This document shows, in pieces, positions 54,409 to 63,870 of a stretch of DNA of 64,000 nucleotides. Numbering within the stretch: position 1 is the first letter of the stretch; every line of letters begins with the position of its first letter. The position numbers and the translations under genes are program-made. The stretch is from Rhizobiales bacterium Ga0077537 (lineage in GTDB: Bacteria > Pseudomonadota > Alphaproteobacteria > Rhizobiales > Hyphomicrobiaceae): positions 806,001-870,000 of the forward strand of contig LNEM01000030.1 of NCBI GenBank assembly GCA_001464955.1, read 5' to 3'. The notes under the pieces are model-generated. The model saw only the letters and a program-made list of their open reading frames with translations. It did no database searches and was not told the origin of the DNA.

Positions 54409-57400
54409 TCAGGCCGGGCCGCCGAAACGCCTCTGCCACCAGCCCCGCTTGGCCGGGCGTGACGGATCGTCCACGGGCTCGGCCGCCGCACGCAAGTCCT
54501 CGGACTTGGCCGGTTCTGGAGGAGCAATCTCGGCGGGAGTACTCGCCGCGTGACCATTTGTGGCCGGAGGCGCGTCTGGCGTCGGAGGCACGGGAGCCGT
54601 GACGATCGGAACCCGGACCCGGATCGGAGCCGGGATCGGCGCCTGGATACGGACGGGAGCCGGTATTTCGGCCATCGGAGGCGCCGCGGCCTGAACGGCC
54701 TCGACCGGAGCCGTCGGCACTTCGACGGCAACCCGCACGGGAACCGGTCGCGGTTTCGGAGCTGGCGATGCCAACGCGACGGCGAGCCTCGAGGCTTCCA
54801 TCGATGACCATGCGAGCGTGCCGCGCTGGAGGTGGGCTCCGCCGTCGGCCGTCTCGACGATGCCCGGCCTCGGCATACCACCGCCGGCGCCTTGATAGGC
54901 CGTCCCATCATGGCCGTCACCGGCCGATTCGGCGACGTTCCAAGGCTGTGCGTCGCCGCTCCAATCCGAGGCCGTACCGGCCTCCATCGGCTGACCGTCT
55001 CTGCGCCGCGAACGTCCGCCGCGCCGTCCGCGCCTGCGGCCACGCTTGCGGGGCTCGCCGCCTTCGCCCTGAGGTCCATCGCCAGCGTCCCGGCCACCGT
55101 CGGTGCCGTCACCGTCACTGTCGCTGATGGCGATCATGTCGTCGTCGGAGCCGTCGTCGGCGTGCGCCGAAGCGCCGGCATCGTGCTCGTGATGGGAATG
55201 GCCATCCGCATCGTCGTGCTCGCCGGCATCGTCGGAGGCGGCCAGCTGAGGCCGTGTCTCCCCATCGCGATCGCGACGCCCCCGGCGCCGCCGCCTGCGG
55301 CGTCCGCGACGATCGTCGCCTCCGCCGCCTTCGCCTTCCCGCCGTTCCGTTCCGTCACGCGTTGGAGCGTCGTCTCCATCGACGTCGCTCGTCTCGACGA
55401 TCTCTTCGACGTCGGCCGTGTCCTCGTCCCGATCGAAGCCCCATTCCATGCTCACGGCCGCTCGGGCCGCAGGCTTGGCGGGGCTGAGCGGAGCCGCGAT
55501 GCGCTCGATGGCGAAGTTCGCGCCCTGCATCCGGTCGTTGGCTTCGACCCGGATGCTGACGCCGTCACGCCGCTCCACCTCGGCGATGAACGCCCGCTTG
55601 TGATTGAGAATATAGAGCGCCACTTCGGCGGTGGTCTGCGCCACGAGCGAACCGGGCTGCTTGAGCAGCTGATCCTCGATGCCGCGCAGCACGGCGAGCG
55701 CCACGGACTCGATTGACCGTATGATGCCCGTGCCCTGGCAGTGCGGACACTGTGACGTCGAGCCTTCGAGTACCCCCGCGCGCAGCCGCTGACGCGACAT
55801 TTCGAGGAGGCCGAAATGCGAAATGCGGCCGACCTGTATCCGCGCTCTGTCGTGACGCAGCGCATCCTTCAGCCGCCGTTCGACGGCCCTGTTGTTGCGC
55901 TTCTCCTCCATGTCGATGAAGTCGACGACGATCAGTCCGGCCAGGTCCCGGAGCTTGAGTTGCCGGGCGATTTCTTCGGAAGCTTCGAGATTGGTGTTGA
56001 GCGCTGTCTCCTCGATCGAAAACTCGCGCGTCGATTTGCCGGAGTTCACGTCGATCGCCACCAGCGCTTCGGTCTGGTTGATGACGATGTAGCCGCCTGA
56101 CCGCAGTGTGACGTGAGGGCTGAACAGCGCATTGAGCTGCCGCTCGATGCCATAACGCGCGAACAGGGGCTCCGCCGCATTGTAGCTGGCGACGTGCCCG
56201 CCGCTGCCGGGCATCAGCATTTCCATGAAGTCCTGGGCTTCACGGTGCGCATGCTGACCGGCGACGACGATCTGGTCGAACTCTTTCGAGTAGAGGTCCC
56301 GGATCGCCCTCTTGATGATGTTGCCTTCCTCATAGACTAGGCTTGGCGCTGTCGACGAGAGGGTGAGGTCGCGGACGCTTTCCCACAGCCGCAGCAGGTA
56401 CTCGTAGTCCCGCTTGATTTCCTGCTTGGTCCGCGCGGCGCCGGCCGTACGGATGATGAGCCCCATGCCCTCCGGGACGTCGAGCTCTTCCGCGATGGCC
56501 TTGAGCCGCTTGCGATCCTGCGGTTGCGTGATCTTGCGCGAAATGCCGCCGCCGCGAGCCGTATTCGGCATCAGCACGGTATAGCGGCCGGCAAGCGAGA
56601 TGTACGTCGTGAGCGCTGCACCCTTGTTGCCGCGCTCTTCCTTGACGACTTGCACCAGCATGATCTGGCGCCGCTTGATCACTTCCTGGATCTTGTACTG
56701 GCGAGCCCGCCGGCGGGGACGTTCGGGCACTTCCTCGAGCGCATCTTCCTCGGTCGCCACCTGCTCGACGAGATCGTCGTCCGGATTGGCTCCACCCGCG
56801 GTGTCGTCATCAACGTCGTCGTCGGCATCGATCTCGGACGGCGCGACGCGCGCCGTTTCGATGGCCTGGGCCACGTCTTCGGGATGTTCGGCGACCGCGT
56901 GTCCGCGGTCCTCGTCGGGATAGGGAAATTCCACCGGCGGCGTGTAGGCCTCGGCCGGCTCACCCGAGTCCGACCCGCGCAGCACATCGTCGCCATGCGT
57001 ATGGCGCAGTGGCTGGGCCGTCGGTTCGCTGTCTGCCTCGTGGTCGGCGCCGGCGTCGCCCGGGTCGGCGATCGACGTCTGATAACCGTCCTCGAATGTG
57101 TCGACCGCGCTGACCGTTTCCTCGTCGCGCCGGCCATGGCCGTTCCCGCGCCCGTCACCTTTGCCGCGATCACCTCGCTCGCGCCGGCGGCGCTTCGGCC
57201 CCCGCGAGCGTGCACGCTCGTCGGCTTCGGCCTCGGCCATCTGCTCGGCCTCGGCTTCCTCTTGCTTCAGCGCTTCGCGATCCGCGACGGGGATCTGGTA
57301 GTAGTCGGGATGGATTTCGTTGAACGCGAGAAACCCGTGCCGATTGCCACCGTAGTCGATGAACGCAGCCTGCAACGACGGTTCGACGCGTGTGACCTTG

Positions 57401-57537
57401 GCGAGGTAGATGTTTCCCCGCAGCAATTTGCGGGCGGCTGACTCGAAGTCGAATTCCTCTACGCGGCCATTCCGCAATGCCACCACCCGGGTCTCCTCCG
57501 GGTGGGTGGCATCAATGAGCATCTTGTTCTTGTCCAT
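54409..57537 (-). CDS. rne: Ribonuclease E/G
   Basis: A 1042-residue RNase E. The S1 domain (about 35-90 and 285-340) is split by a ~190-residue acidic, charged insert rich in Glu/Asp/Arg, typical of alphaproteobacteria. The catalytic Mg2+ residues lie in VAIDVNSGKST and VVDFIDM; the Zn-link CPHCQGTG joins subunits. The C-terminal ~370 residues are disordered and Arg/Asp/Pro-rich, the degradosome scaffold. The start MDKNKMLIDATHPEETRVV follows GGAAAG. It controls mRNA decay and rRNA processing. It probably represses itself through its long leader. Confidence 0.96.
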   Translation of the reverse strand: MDKNKMLIDATHPEETRVVALRNGRVEEFDFESAARKLLRGNIYLAKVTRVEPSLQAAFIDYGGNRHGFLAFNEIHPDYYQIPVADREALKQEEAEAEQMAEAEADERARSRGPKRRRRERGDRGKGDGRGNGHGRRDEETVSAVDTFEDGYQTSIADPGDAGADHEADSEPTAQPLRHTHGDDVLRGSDSGEPAEAYTPPVEFPYPDEDRGHAVAEHPEDVAQAIETARVAPSEIDADDDVDDDTAGGANPDDDLVEQVATEEDALEEVPERPRRRARQYKIQEVIKRRQIMLVQVVKEERGNKGAALTTYISLAGRYTVLMPNTARGGGISRKITQPQDRKRLKAIAEELDVPEGMGLIIRTAGAARTKQEIKRDYEYLLRLWESVRDLTLSSTAPSLVYEEGNIIKRAIRDLYSKEFDQIVVAGQHAHREAQDFMEMLMPGSGGHVASYNAAEPLFARYGIERQLNALFSPHVTLRSGGYIVINQTEALVAIDVNSGKSTREFSIEETALNTNLEASEEIARQLKLRDLAGLIVVDFIDMEEKRNNRAVERRLKDALRHDRARIQVGRISHFGLLEMSRQRLRAGVLEGSTSQCPHCQGTGIIRSIESVALAVLRGIEDQLLKQPGSLVAQTTAEVALYILNHKRAFIAEVERRDGVSIRVEANDRMQGANFAIERIAAPLSPAKPAARAAVSMEWGFDRDEDTADVEEIVETSDVDGDDAPTRDGTERREGEGGGGDDRRGRRRRRRRGRRDRDGETRPQLAASDDAGEHDDADGHSHHEHDAGASAHADDGSDDDMIAISDSDGDGTDGGRDAGDGPQGEGGEPRKRGRRRGRRGGRSRRRDGQPMEAGTASDWSGDAQPWNVAESAGDGHDGTAYQGAGGGMPRPGIVETADGGAHLQRGTLAWSSMEASRLAVALASPAPKPRPVPVRVAVEVPTAPVEAVQAAAPPMAEIPAPVRIQAPIPAPIRVRVPIVTAPVPPTPDAPPATNGHAASTPAEIAPPEPAKSEDLRAAAEPVDDPSRPAKRGWWQRRFGGPA

Positions 57538-57870
57538 TGCGTCTGCTTTCCGACGCGACATCCTGGGATCCCAGGCGCGGCGACCATGAGGCCGGCTGCG
57601 TGAGATGCGCCCGAGACGGCGCCTTGTATCTTGTGGGTTGGAAGGGTGTGGGGCGACACGTCGTCAGCGCACGGGGGGAGCCCGGACCATTCGGTCTGCC
57701 TTTCGAGGCAGATCTCGAACAGACCGCGCCCCGTCGGACCTTTCGATCCGACCCCGGCGTGCATGCTGTCGCTCCGGCGTATCATTGCAGTCCTTGAACG
57801 ACCTCTCGGTCGTGGCTTGATCGTGGGGCAAAACCCCTGAGAGCCGACCGCCTGGGCGAGACGGCCCGTG
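57538..57870 (-). promoter_or_regulatory. Structured 5' leader of rne
   Basis: The region upstream of rne contains three compact hairpins on the transcribed (minus) strand: 57798-57813 (ACGACC-GAGA-GGTCGT, a GNRA tetraloop), 57733-57752 (stem GTCGGA/TCCGAC) and 57695-57712 (TCTGCCT-CGAA-AGGCAGA). In E. coli a ~360-nt rne leader with hairpins is the target of RNase E autoregulation. A weak promoter match (TTGCTG at 57903-57898, CACAAT at 57878-57873) would give a leader of about 325 nt. The start of transcription is an estimate. Confidence 0.5.
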
Positions 57871-58401
57871 TTATTGTGCGCTGGACTGCCAGGATCGCAG
57901 CAAAGACCGCGACCGTTCGGACGTCCGAGCTTGCGTCGCCTCGCCCGGCGGACCATCGAGTTGGACCGCGTGAGCATCAGCGTTAGAAAACGTTGCGTAC
58001 CAGCAGATCGCTTTCCGGACAGGATTTGGCTGAATCCCGTTCCGTGAGCGGTCTTTCCCGATGCTGTCACCAGCCCGGGACGTGTAGGTGCGCCGACACG
58101 TTTCGCGCCGCGTTCGCATCTGAGCTTGGATCCGCTGCCGGGCAGGGCGCCGGATCTTCCGCCAGATGCCAGCCACCCTATCGGGGCTGACCGAGATGCC
58201 TCGCGACCTGCGGACAAGCTCGTTGCGACACGATACACTTTTAAAGTTCCGCAGCGCGCAACGCAAGGATATTGCCCGCAACGGAGCCGGACGGTGCGTC
58301 AGGTGTCGACGAAACTGCTGCCGATTCGGCAAAGTTTTGGTTAACAAAAGTTATGAGAGGCGATCGTTCCGCCGGTCTGGGGCTTTGGGGAGTGGTGTCG
58401 G
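57871..58401. other. Intergenic region between divergent rne and amiC, no gene seen
   Basis: About 530 bases with open frames on both strands, but none has a family-like composition or ribosome site. It should hold the promoters of rne (minus) and amiC (plus). An AT-rich patch at about 58325-58355 (including GTTAACAAAAGTTATG) just before amiC is a plausible promoter zone. No convincing -35/-10 pair was found. Confidence 0.5.
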
Positions 58402-59790
58402 GTGGCTTCGGCGGGGGCAATCGGGGGGTGGAGAGCGCTCGGGCCGACCTTTGCGGCTCTGGCGTTGGTAGCCATGCTTGGCCCATTTGAGCCGGCCCGG
58501 AGCCAGACCCGGCCGGAGCTTGGATGGGGAGCTGCAACCGAAGTCAAGCCGGCCCGTCCCAAGCCACCTACCGAGGCGAAACCGCGACCCCGGCCAGCAC
58601 CTTCTGCCGAAACCAGGCGGCCGGCGACGGCTGTGCCCGTCAAACCTGCACCGGCTAACGCTGTCGTCGGGGCGACGATCGAGCATGATGACGCCCGCAC
58701 CGTCATGGCCTTCGATCTCGGCGGCCCCGTCGAAGCCAGCGTGCGTAGCCTGTCGAACCCGCCCCGCGTCATCGTCGACTTGCCGGAGACGGAGTTCCGT
58801 CTGCCGGAGGAGGCGCGCTCGCAGGCCTCGGGGCTGGTCAAGGCTTATCGCTATGGTCTCATCGACCAGGGCAAGTCCCGCATCGTCATCGACACCACCG
58901 ATCCGGTGCGCGTGGACCGATCCGAGGTCGTGCTCGCCGAGGCCGGCGGGGCGTTCCGGCTCGAGATCGTTATGGCGAAGGTGACCGAGCGTGAACTGGC
59001 CGCCGTCGAACTGGCGGAGGCGGTGCGTTCGATCGAGCCGTCCGCTATGGTGGAAGCCGAAACCAAGGGCCGATCGGGCCCGCCACCCCGCCCGGTGATC
59101 GTCGTCGACCCGGGCCACGGCGGCATCGATCCGGGCGCCTTGGGCAGCCAGAGCTCTGAAAAGGATCTCGTCCTCGCCGTATCGCGGCAGATCGAGCGGG
59201 CGCTTCTCGCAACCGGACGTTACGAGGTTGCGATGACCCGGAACCGCGATGTGTTCGTGTCGCTGGACGAGCGGGTCGCCATGTCGCGGCGGCTGTCCGC
59301 AGACCTCTTCCTGTCTGTCCATGCTGATTCTGCGCCGAGCCGGGATCGTGCTCCAGCGATACGTGGTGCGACCATCTACACTCTCGCTGAGCAGGCCTCC
59401 GACGATCTCGTACGCCAGAAGGCCGAGAAGGAGAATTCGGTTGATCTGCTGGCCGGCCTTCCGGCGAGCACCATCGCTGACGATCAGGTGCGCAACATTC
59501 TGTTGGATTTGATGCGTCGGGAGACACAGTCCTTTGCGACAGATTTCCGTCAGACTCTGGTCTCGTCGCTCCGCGACCGCGTGCTGCTGGCCCGCGATCC
59601 GATGCGCTCGGGTCCGTTCAAGGTGTTGCGCCAGGCCGGCTCGCCGGCGGTACTTCTGGAGCTTGGTTACATCTCGAACGCGGACGACGAGCGGATCATG
59701 CAGCAGCCCGACTGGCAGGCTCGGGTCGCATCGTCCATCGTTCGAGCGATCGACGCGCACTTCCGTGACCGAACCGCGGCACGCCGCTGA
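58402..59790 (+). CDS. amiC: N-acetylmuramoyl-L-alanine amidase with AMIN domain (AmiC type)
   Basis: A 462-residue protein: signal peptide (hydrophobic LGPTFAALALVAMLG, cleavage near ARSQT), a Pro/Ala/Lys-rich spacer, an AMIN domain (about 95-215, targeting to septal peptidoglycan) and an Amidase_3 catalytic domain (235-460) with zinc ligands in VVDPGHGGIDPGA (His), SVHADSA (His) and VLLELGYISN (Glu). It cuts the amide between muramic acid and the stem peptide during cell division. It starts with GTG at 58402. The next genes are mrcA and prfB, the conserved order. Confidence 0.94.
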   Translation: MASAGAIGGWRALGPTFAALALVAMLGPFEPARSQTRPELGWGAATEVKPARPKPPTEAKPRPRPAPSAETRRPATAVPVKPAPANAVVGATIEHDDARTVMAFDLGGPVEASVRSLSNPPRVIVDLPETEFRLPEEARSQASGLVKAYRYGLIDQGKSRIVIDTTDPVRVDRSEVVLAEAGGAFRLEIVMAKVTERELAAVELAEAVRSIEPSAMVEAETKGRSGPPPRPVIVVDPGHGGIDPGALGSQSSEKDLVLAVSRQIERALLATGRYEVAMTRNRDVFVSLDERVAMSRRLSADLFLSVHADSAPSRDRAPAIRGATIYTLAEQASDDLVRQKAEKENSVDLLAGLPASTIADDQVRNILLDLMRRETQSFATDFRQTLVSSLRDRVLLARDPMRSGPFKVLRQAGSPAVLLELGYISNADDERIMQQPDWQARVASSIVRAIDAHFRDRTAARR

Positions 59791-59805
59791 GGTTCGATTC
59801 GAACC
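59791..59805. repeat. Perfect palindrome directly after amiC stop
   Basis: GGTTCGA-T-TCGAACC, a 7-bp inverted repeat with a single central base, starting at the base after the amiC stop. No T-tract follows. It could be an operator or a chance palindrome upstream of mrcA (starts 60065). Confidence 0.35.
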
Positions 59806-60064
59806 CGATCCATGGTATGGTCGCCTGTGGTCTGGCGATTGTCGTGGAATGGCAATTTGGTCTGCGCAGGCAGTTTGGCGTCAGGCTCTCGCCACATTTT
59901 GAGCTAGTTTGGGAATTCGTCGCCAGGGTGAGGCGTCAAGGCTTGCAAATCGGCGGTCGAGAAGGCAAGTCACCTGGAATTGCGCCGTCTTCTCGTGCGC
60001 GGTTTCGACCGGTCTTCCGCATGGGCGGAAGCACGATGTGACGGCAGGAGCGGACTGAGCACCG

Positions 60065-62605
60065 ATGAGATCGCCGATACTGCCGCCCCCGGTCCCGAGA
60101 AAGCCACCGCGCCGCCGTCGTCGCAGCTTGCTGTTGAGCTTTCTCGGCTTCGGCTTTGCGTCGCTCGTCGTCCTGTTCGTCGGTGGCGCTGCTGTAGCCG
60201 GTTACCTTTTGTGGCGCGCATCCCAGGATCTGCCGTCGTCCGACAAGCTCGCCAGCTACGAGCCTCCGGTGATGACGCGGATTCACGCCCATGATGGCGC
60301 ACTCATTGCCGAATACGCACGCGAGCGGCGCATTTTCGTTCCCATCAACACCGTTCCGAAGCCGGTGATCAACGCGTTCCTTTCGGCCGAGGATCGCCGC
60401 TTCTACGAACACATCGGCCTCGACTTCACCGGTATCGCGCGCGCCGGCGTCAAGTTCATCGAGGCCAAGATCAAGGGCCGCGGCAGCATTCAGGGCGCCT
60501 CGACCATTACCCAGCAGGTCGCCAAGAATTTTCTTCTGTCCAGCGAGCGGACGTTCGATCGCAAGCTTCGCGAGGCGATCCTCGCGATCCGGATCGAGCA
60601 GACGTACTCCAAGGACAAGATCCTGGAACTCTATCTGAACGAAATTTATTTCGGCATCGGCTCGTATGGCATCGCAGCGGCTGCGCTGAACTACTTCGAC
60701 AAGGAACTGGACGAGTTGACGGTCGAGGAGGCTGCCTATCTGGCGGCCCTCCCCAAGGGGCCCAACAACTATCACCCCTTCCGCCGGACTGCGGCCGCCA
60801 TAGAGCGCCGTAATTGGATCATCGACCAGATGGTCTCCAACGAGCATCTGACGCCGGACGTGGCCGCCGCGGCCAAGGCGAAGCCGTTGGCCGTCAACAT
60901 CCGTCCCTTCGGTACGCAGATCTACGCCGCGGACTACTTCGCCGAAGAAGTCCGGCGCTGGCTGATCGGCAACGAGTCGTTTGGCGAGAAGAAGCTCTAC
61001 GAGGGCGGTCTGTCGGTCCGCACGACGCTCGACCCGATGCTGCAGCGCCACGCCCGCCGCGCGCTGATCGATGGTCTCGTGACCTTCGACCGCACACAAG
61101 GCTGGCGTGGACCAGTCCAGAAGATCGAGACGGCGGGCGATTGGGGGGCCACACTCGGCGGCATCGATGTCCCCCGCGACCTGTCACCGTGGCGGCTCGG
61201 CGTGGTGCTGGAAAGCCAGCGCGCGAAGGTGGTCGTCGGCCTTCGTCCTCCACGTCGCCCCGACGGCAAGCTCGAAGCCGAGCGTCAGGCCGTCGAGATC
61301 GGTTACGACGAAGTCCGATGGGCGAATCGCAGACCCTCCAAGACACCCGGGGCGCCCGACGTCCTCTCGGTCGGAGACGTGATCTGGGTGTCCCCGAAGG
61401 ACCCCGATGCCCCGACGGGCGTCTGGTCGCTGATGCAGATCCCCGAGGTCGGCGGTGGCATCGTCGCCATGGACCCACACACGGGGCGCGTCCTGGCGAC
61501 GGTCGGCGGCTTCTCGTTCGACATGAGCCAGTTCGACCGCGCCGCGCAGGCCCGCCGCCAGCCGGGCTCGACCTTCAAGCCCATCGTCTACGCGACCGCG
61601 ATGGATAACGGCTACAAGCCGACCTCCATTGTTCTCGATGCTCCGATCGAGATCGAGCAAGGCCCCGGCAAGGAGGCCTGGAAACCTGAGAACTACAACA
61701 AATCTCAGTCCTTGGGGCCGGCCACGCTGCGCGTCGGAATCGAGAAGTCGCGCAATCAGATGACGGCGCGCCTCGGCCAGGATATCGGCATGCCCGTTGT
61801 CGTCGAGTATGCTCGTCGTTTCGGCATCTATGACGATCTGGCGCCGCTGCCGGCGATGGTTCTCGGTGCGGGCGAAACGACACTCATGCGGATGGTCGGC
61901 GGCTACGCCATGCTGGCCAACGGCGGCAAGAAGATCACGCCGACGTTGATCGACCGGATACAGGATCGCTGGGGCCGTTCGGTCTGGCGCCACGATGCGC
62001 GGGGGTGTGACTCCTGCCGCGCCGAGAAGTGGGCAGGGCAGCCTGAGCCTGATGTGGCGGATTCGCGCCAGCAGATCATCGACCCGCACACAGCCTATCA
62101 GATGACCTCTATCCTCGAGGGCGTCGTGCAGCGGGGAACGGCGACGATCATCAAGAAGATCGTCCCGAACGTGCCGTTCGCTGGCAAGACGGGCACCTCG
62201 AACGAATCGAAGGACGTCTGGTTCGTCGGCTACACTCCAGACCTCGTGGTCGGTGTGTTCGTCGGCTACGACACGCCGAAGCCCATGGGCAAGGCGGCGA
62301 CGGGTGGTCAGGTCGCAGCGCCGATCTTCGCCAATTTCATGAAGCTCGCTCTGGTCGACAAGAAGCCGATCCCGTTCCGCATACCACCGGGCATCAAGTT
62401 TGCCCGGGTCAACCACAAGTCCGGCCTGAAGGCGCAGGCGGAGGATGCCGACACGATCCTCGAGGCCTTCAAGCCGAACGAAGAGCCCGACGACGCCTAC
62501 TCTGTCATCGGCTTCAACTCCGGCGGCGGCGAGGCGGGTCTGTCCGAGCCACCGGAGGCCGAGCGTTCGATTGTACGCGGCCCGGGCTTCGGCGGGCGCT
62601 GGTAA
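60065..62605 (+). CDS. mrcA: Penicillin-binding protein 1A
   Basis: An 846-residue bifunctional peptidoglycan synthase. A basic N-terminus and one transmembrane helix (about 24-48) precede a glycosyltransferase domain (E109 in SAEDRRFYEH; GASTITQQVAKNFLL), an OB-like insert, and the transpeptidase with S502 (GSTFKP, SxxK), KSRN and K708-TGTS. It polymerises and crosslinks glycan strands. The 5' spacer of about 270 bases after amiC shows only a palindrome. The C-terminus is a short disordered tail. Confidence 0.96.
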   Translation: MRSPILPPPVPRKPPRRRRRSLLLSFLGFGFASLVVLFVGGAAVAGYLLWRASQDLPSSDKLASYEPPVMTRIHAHDGALIAEYARERRIFVPINTVPKPVINAFLSAEDRRFYEHIGLDFTGIARAGVKFIEAKIKGRGSIQGASTITQQVAKNFLLSSERTFDRKLREAILAIRIEQTYSKDKILELYLNEIYFGIGSYGIAAAALNYFDKELDELTVEEAAYLAALPKGPNNYHPFRRTAAAIERRNWIIDQMVSNEHLTPDVAAAAKAKPLAVNIRPFGTQIYAADYFAEEVRRWLIGNESFGEKKLYEGGLSVRTTLDPMLQRHARRALIDGLVTFDRTQGWRGPVQKIETAGDWGATLGGIDVPRDLSPWRLGVVLESQRAKVVVGLRPPRRPDGKLEAERQAVEIGYDEVRWANRRPSKTPGAPDVLSVGDVIWVSPKDPDAPTGVWSLMQIPEVGGGIVAMDPHTGRVLATVGGFSFDMSQFDRAAQARRQPGSTFKPIVYATAMDNGYKPTSIVLDAPIEIEQGPGKEAWKPENYNKSQSLGPATLRVGIEKSRNQMTARLGQDIGMPVVVEYARRFGIYDDLAPLPAMVLGAGETTLMRMVGGYAMLANGGKKITPTLIDRIQDRWGRSVWRHDARGCDSCRAEKWAGQPEPDVADSRQQIIDPHTAYQMTSILEGVVQRGTATIIKKIVPNVPFAGKTGTSNESKDVWFVGYTPDLVVGVFVGYDTPKPMGKAATGGQVAAPIFANFMKLALVDKKPIPFRIPPGIKFARVNHKSGLKAQAEDADTILEAFKPNEEPDDAYSVIGFNSGGGEAGLSEPPEAERSIVRGPGFGGRW

Positions 62606-62699
62606 AGGGTCGATATCAGCCGCGCGACCGTTGCCGTGCGTGGGCGGAGCGCCTATACCCGCCCCTCGACACTGTCATGCATTGAACCGGAGGCAGCCC

Positions 62700-63831
62700 A
62701 TGCGGGCCGAGCACGAGAAGCTCGTCAGCGACATTCAGGAGTCGCTGGCACTTCTGAGGAGGTCTCTTTGACTGGGACACAGCCGAGGAGCGACTGGCGT
62801 CCCTGAACAACGAGAGCGAAGACCCCGCCCTCTGGTCGAACCCGCAGCGGGCGCAAAAGGTCATGCGCCAGCGCCAGACGTTGGAACGCGCCATCACGGG
62901 CTACAAGCAGCTCGAGCGTGATCTCGACGACTGCACGACGCTGCTCGAACTCGGCGAGGCCGAGAACGACGAGGCGACGATCCAGGAAGGCGGCGCGAGC
63001 CTCCAGAAGCTCGTCAAGGAAGTGCAGCGCCGCGAGGTCGAAGCCCTGCTGTCGGGCGAGGCCGACGGCATGGATGCCTACCTCGAGGTGCATGCCGGTG
63101 CCGGCGGCACCGAAAGCCAGGATTGGGCACAGATGCTGCTGCGCATGTACATGCGTTGGGCGGAAGGCCGGGGCTTCAAGGTCGCGTTGCTCGACCAGAG
63201 CGACGGCGAGGAAGCCGGCATCAAGAGCGCGACCATCGAGGTGAAGGGCGAAAACGCCTACGGATGGCTGAAGACCGAGGCCGGCGTCCATCGGCTGGTC
63301 CGCATTTCGCCCTACGACTCCAACGCTCGCCGCCACACGTCGTTCTCGAGCGTCACCGTCTACCCGGTCGTGGACGACACCATCGAGATCGAGATCAACC
63401 CGGCCGATCTGGACATCTCCTACACGCGATCGCAGGGCGCCGGCGGCCAGTCCGTCAACAGGACGGAGTCCGCGGTTCGTCTCGTCCACAAGCCGACGAA
63501 CATCATCATTTTCGCCCAGGAGCAGCGTTCCCAGCACCAGAACCGCGACATCGCGATGAAGCGGCTCAAGGCGCGGCTCTACGAGATGGAGCTGAAGAAG
63601 CGCGAGGAGAAAGCGCTGGCGGATCAGGCGGCCAAGTCTGACATCGGATGGGGCCATCAGATCCGGTCGTACGTTCTCCAGCCCTACCAGATGGTCAAGG
63701 ATCTGCGCACCGGCGTCCAGACCAGCGACACGTCGGGCGTTCTCGGGGGCGACATCGATCCGTTCATCGAGGCGGCCCTCGCCCATCGCATCAAGGGCGG
63801 CGAGGACAGCGCGGTCGCCGATATCGATTGA
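62700..63831 (+). CDS. prfB: Peptide chain release factor 2 with programmed +1 frameshift
   Basis: A 376-residue RF2 encoded in two frames: codons 1-23 from ATG 62700, then the in-frame stop TGA at 62769-62771. The frameshift signal is classic: AGGAGG upstream, then TCT-CTT-TGA-C. Skipping base 62769 resumes with DWDTAEERL. The second frame ends at 63831. The peptidyl-tRNA hydrolysis loop G248-G249-Q250 is present; stop recognition uses SPY ([14 protein letters not shown]). RF2 terminates at TGA/TAA, and the internal TGA makes synthesis self-limiting. A GGAGG precedes the ATG. Confidence 0.96.
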
Positions 63832-63870
63832 GTAGTGCTGGCGCGCGACGCGAGGTCGGCACGGCGCGCC

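Noticed and set aside
57871-58347. 158-residue minus-strand frame upstream of rne
   Set aside because: Arg/Ser-rich with no recognisable pattern, and it lies in the expected promoter region of two divergent genes.
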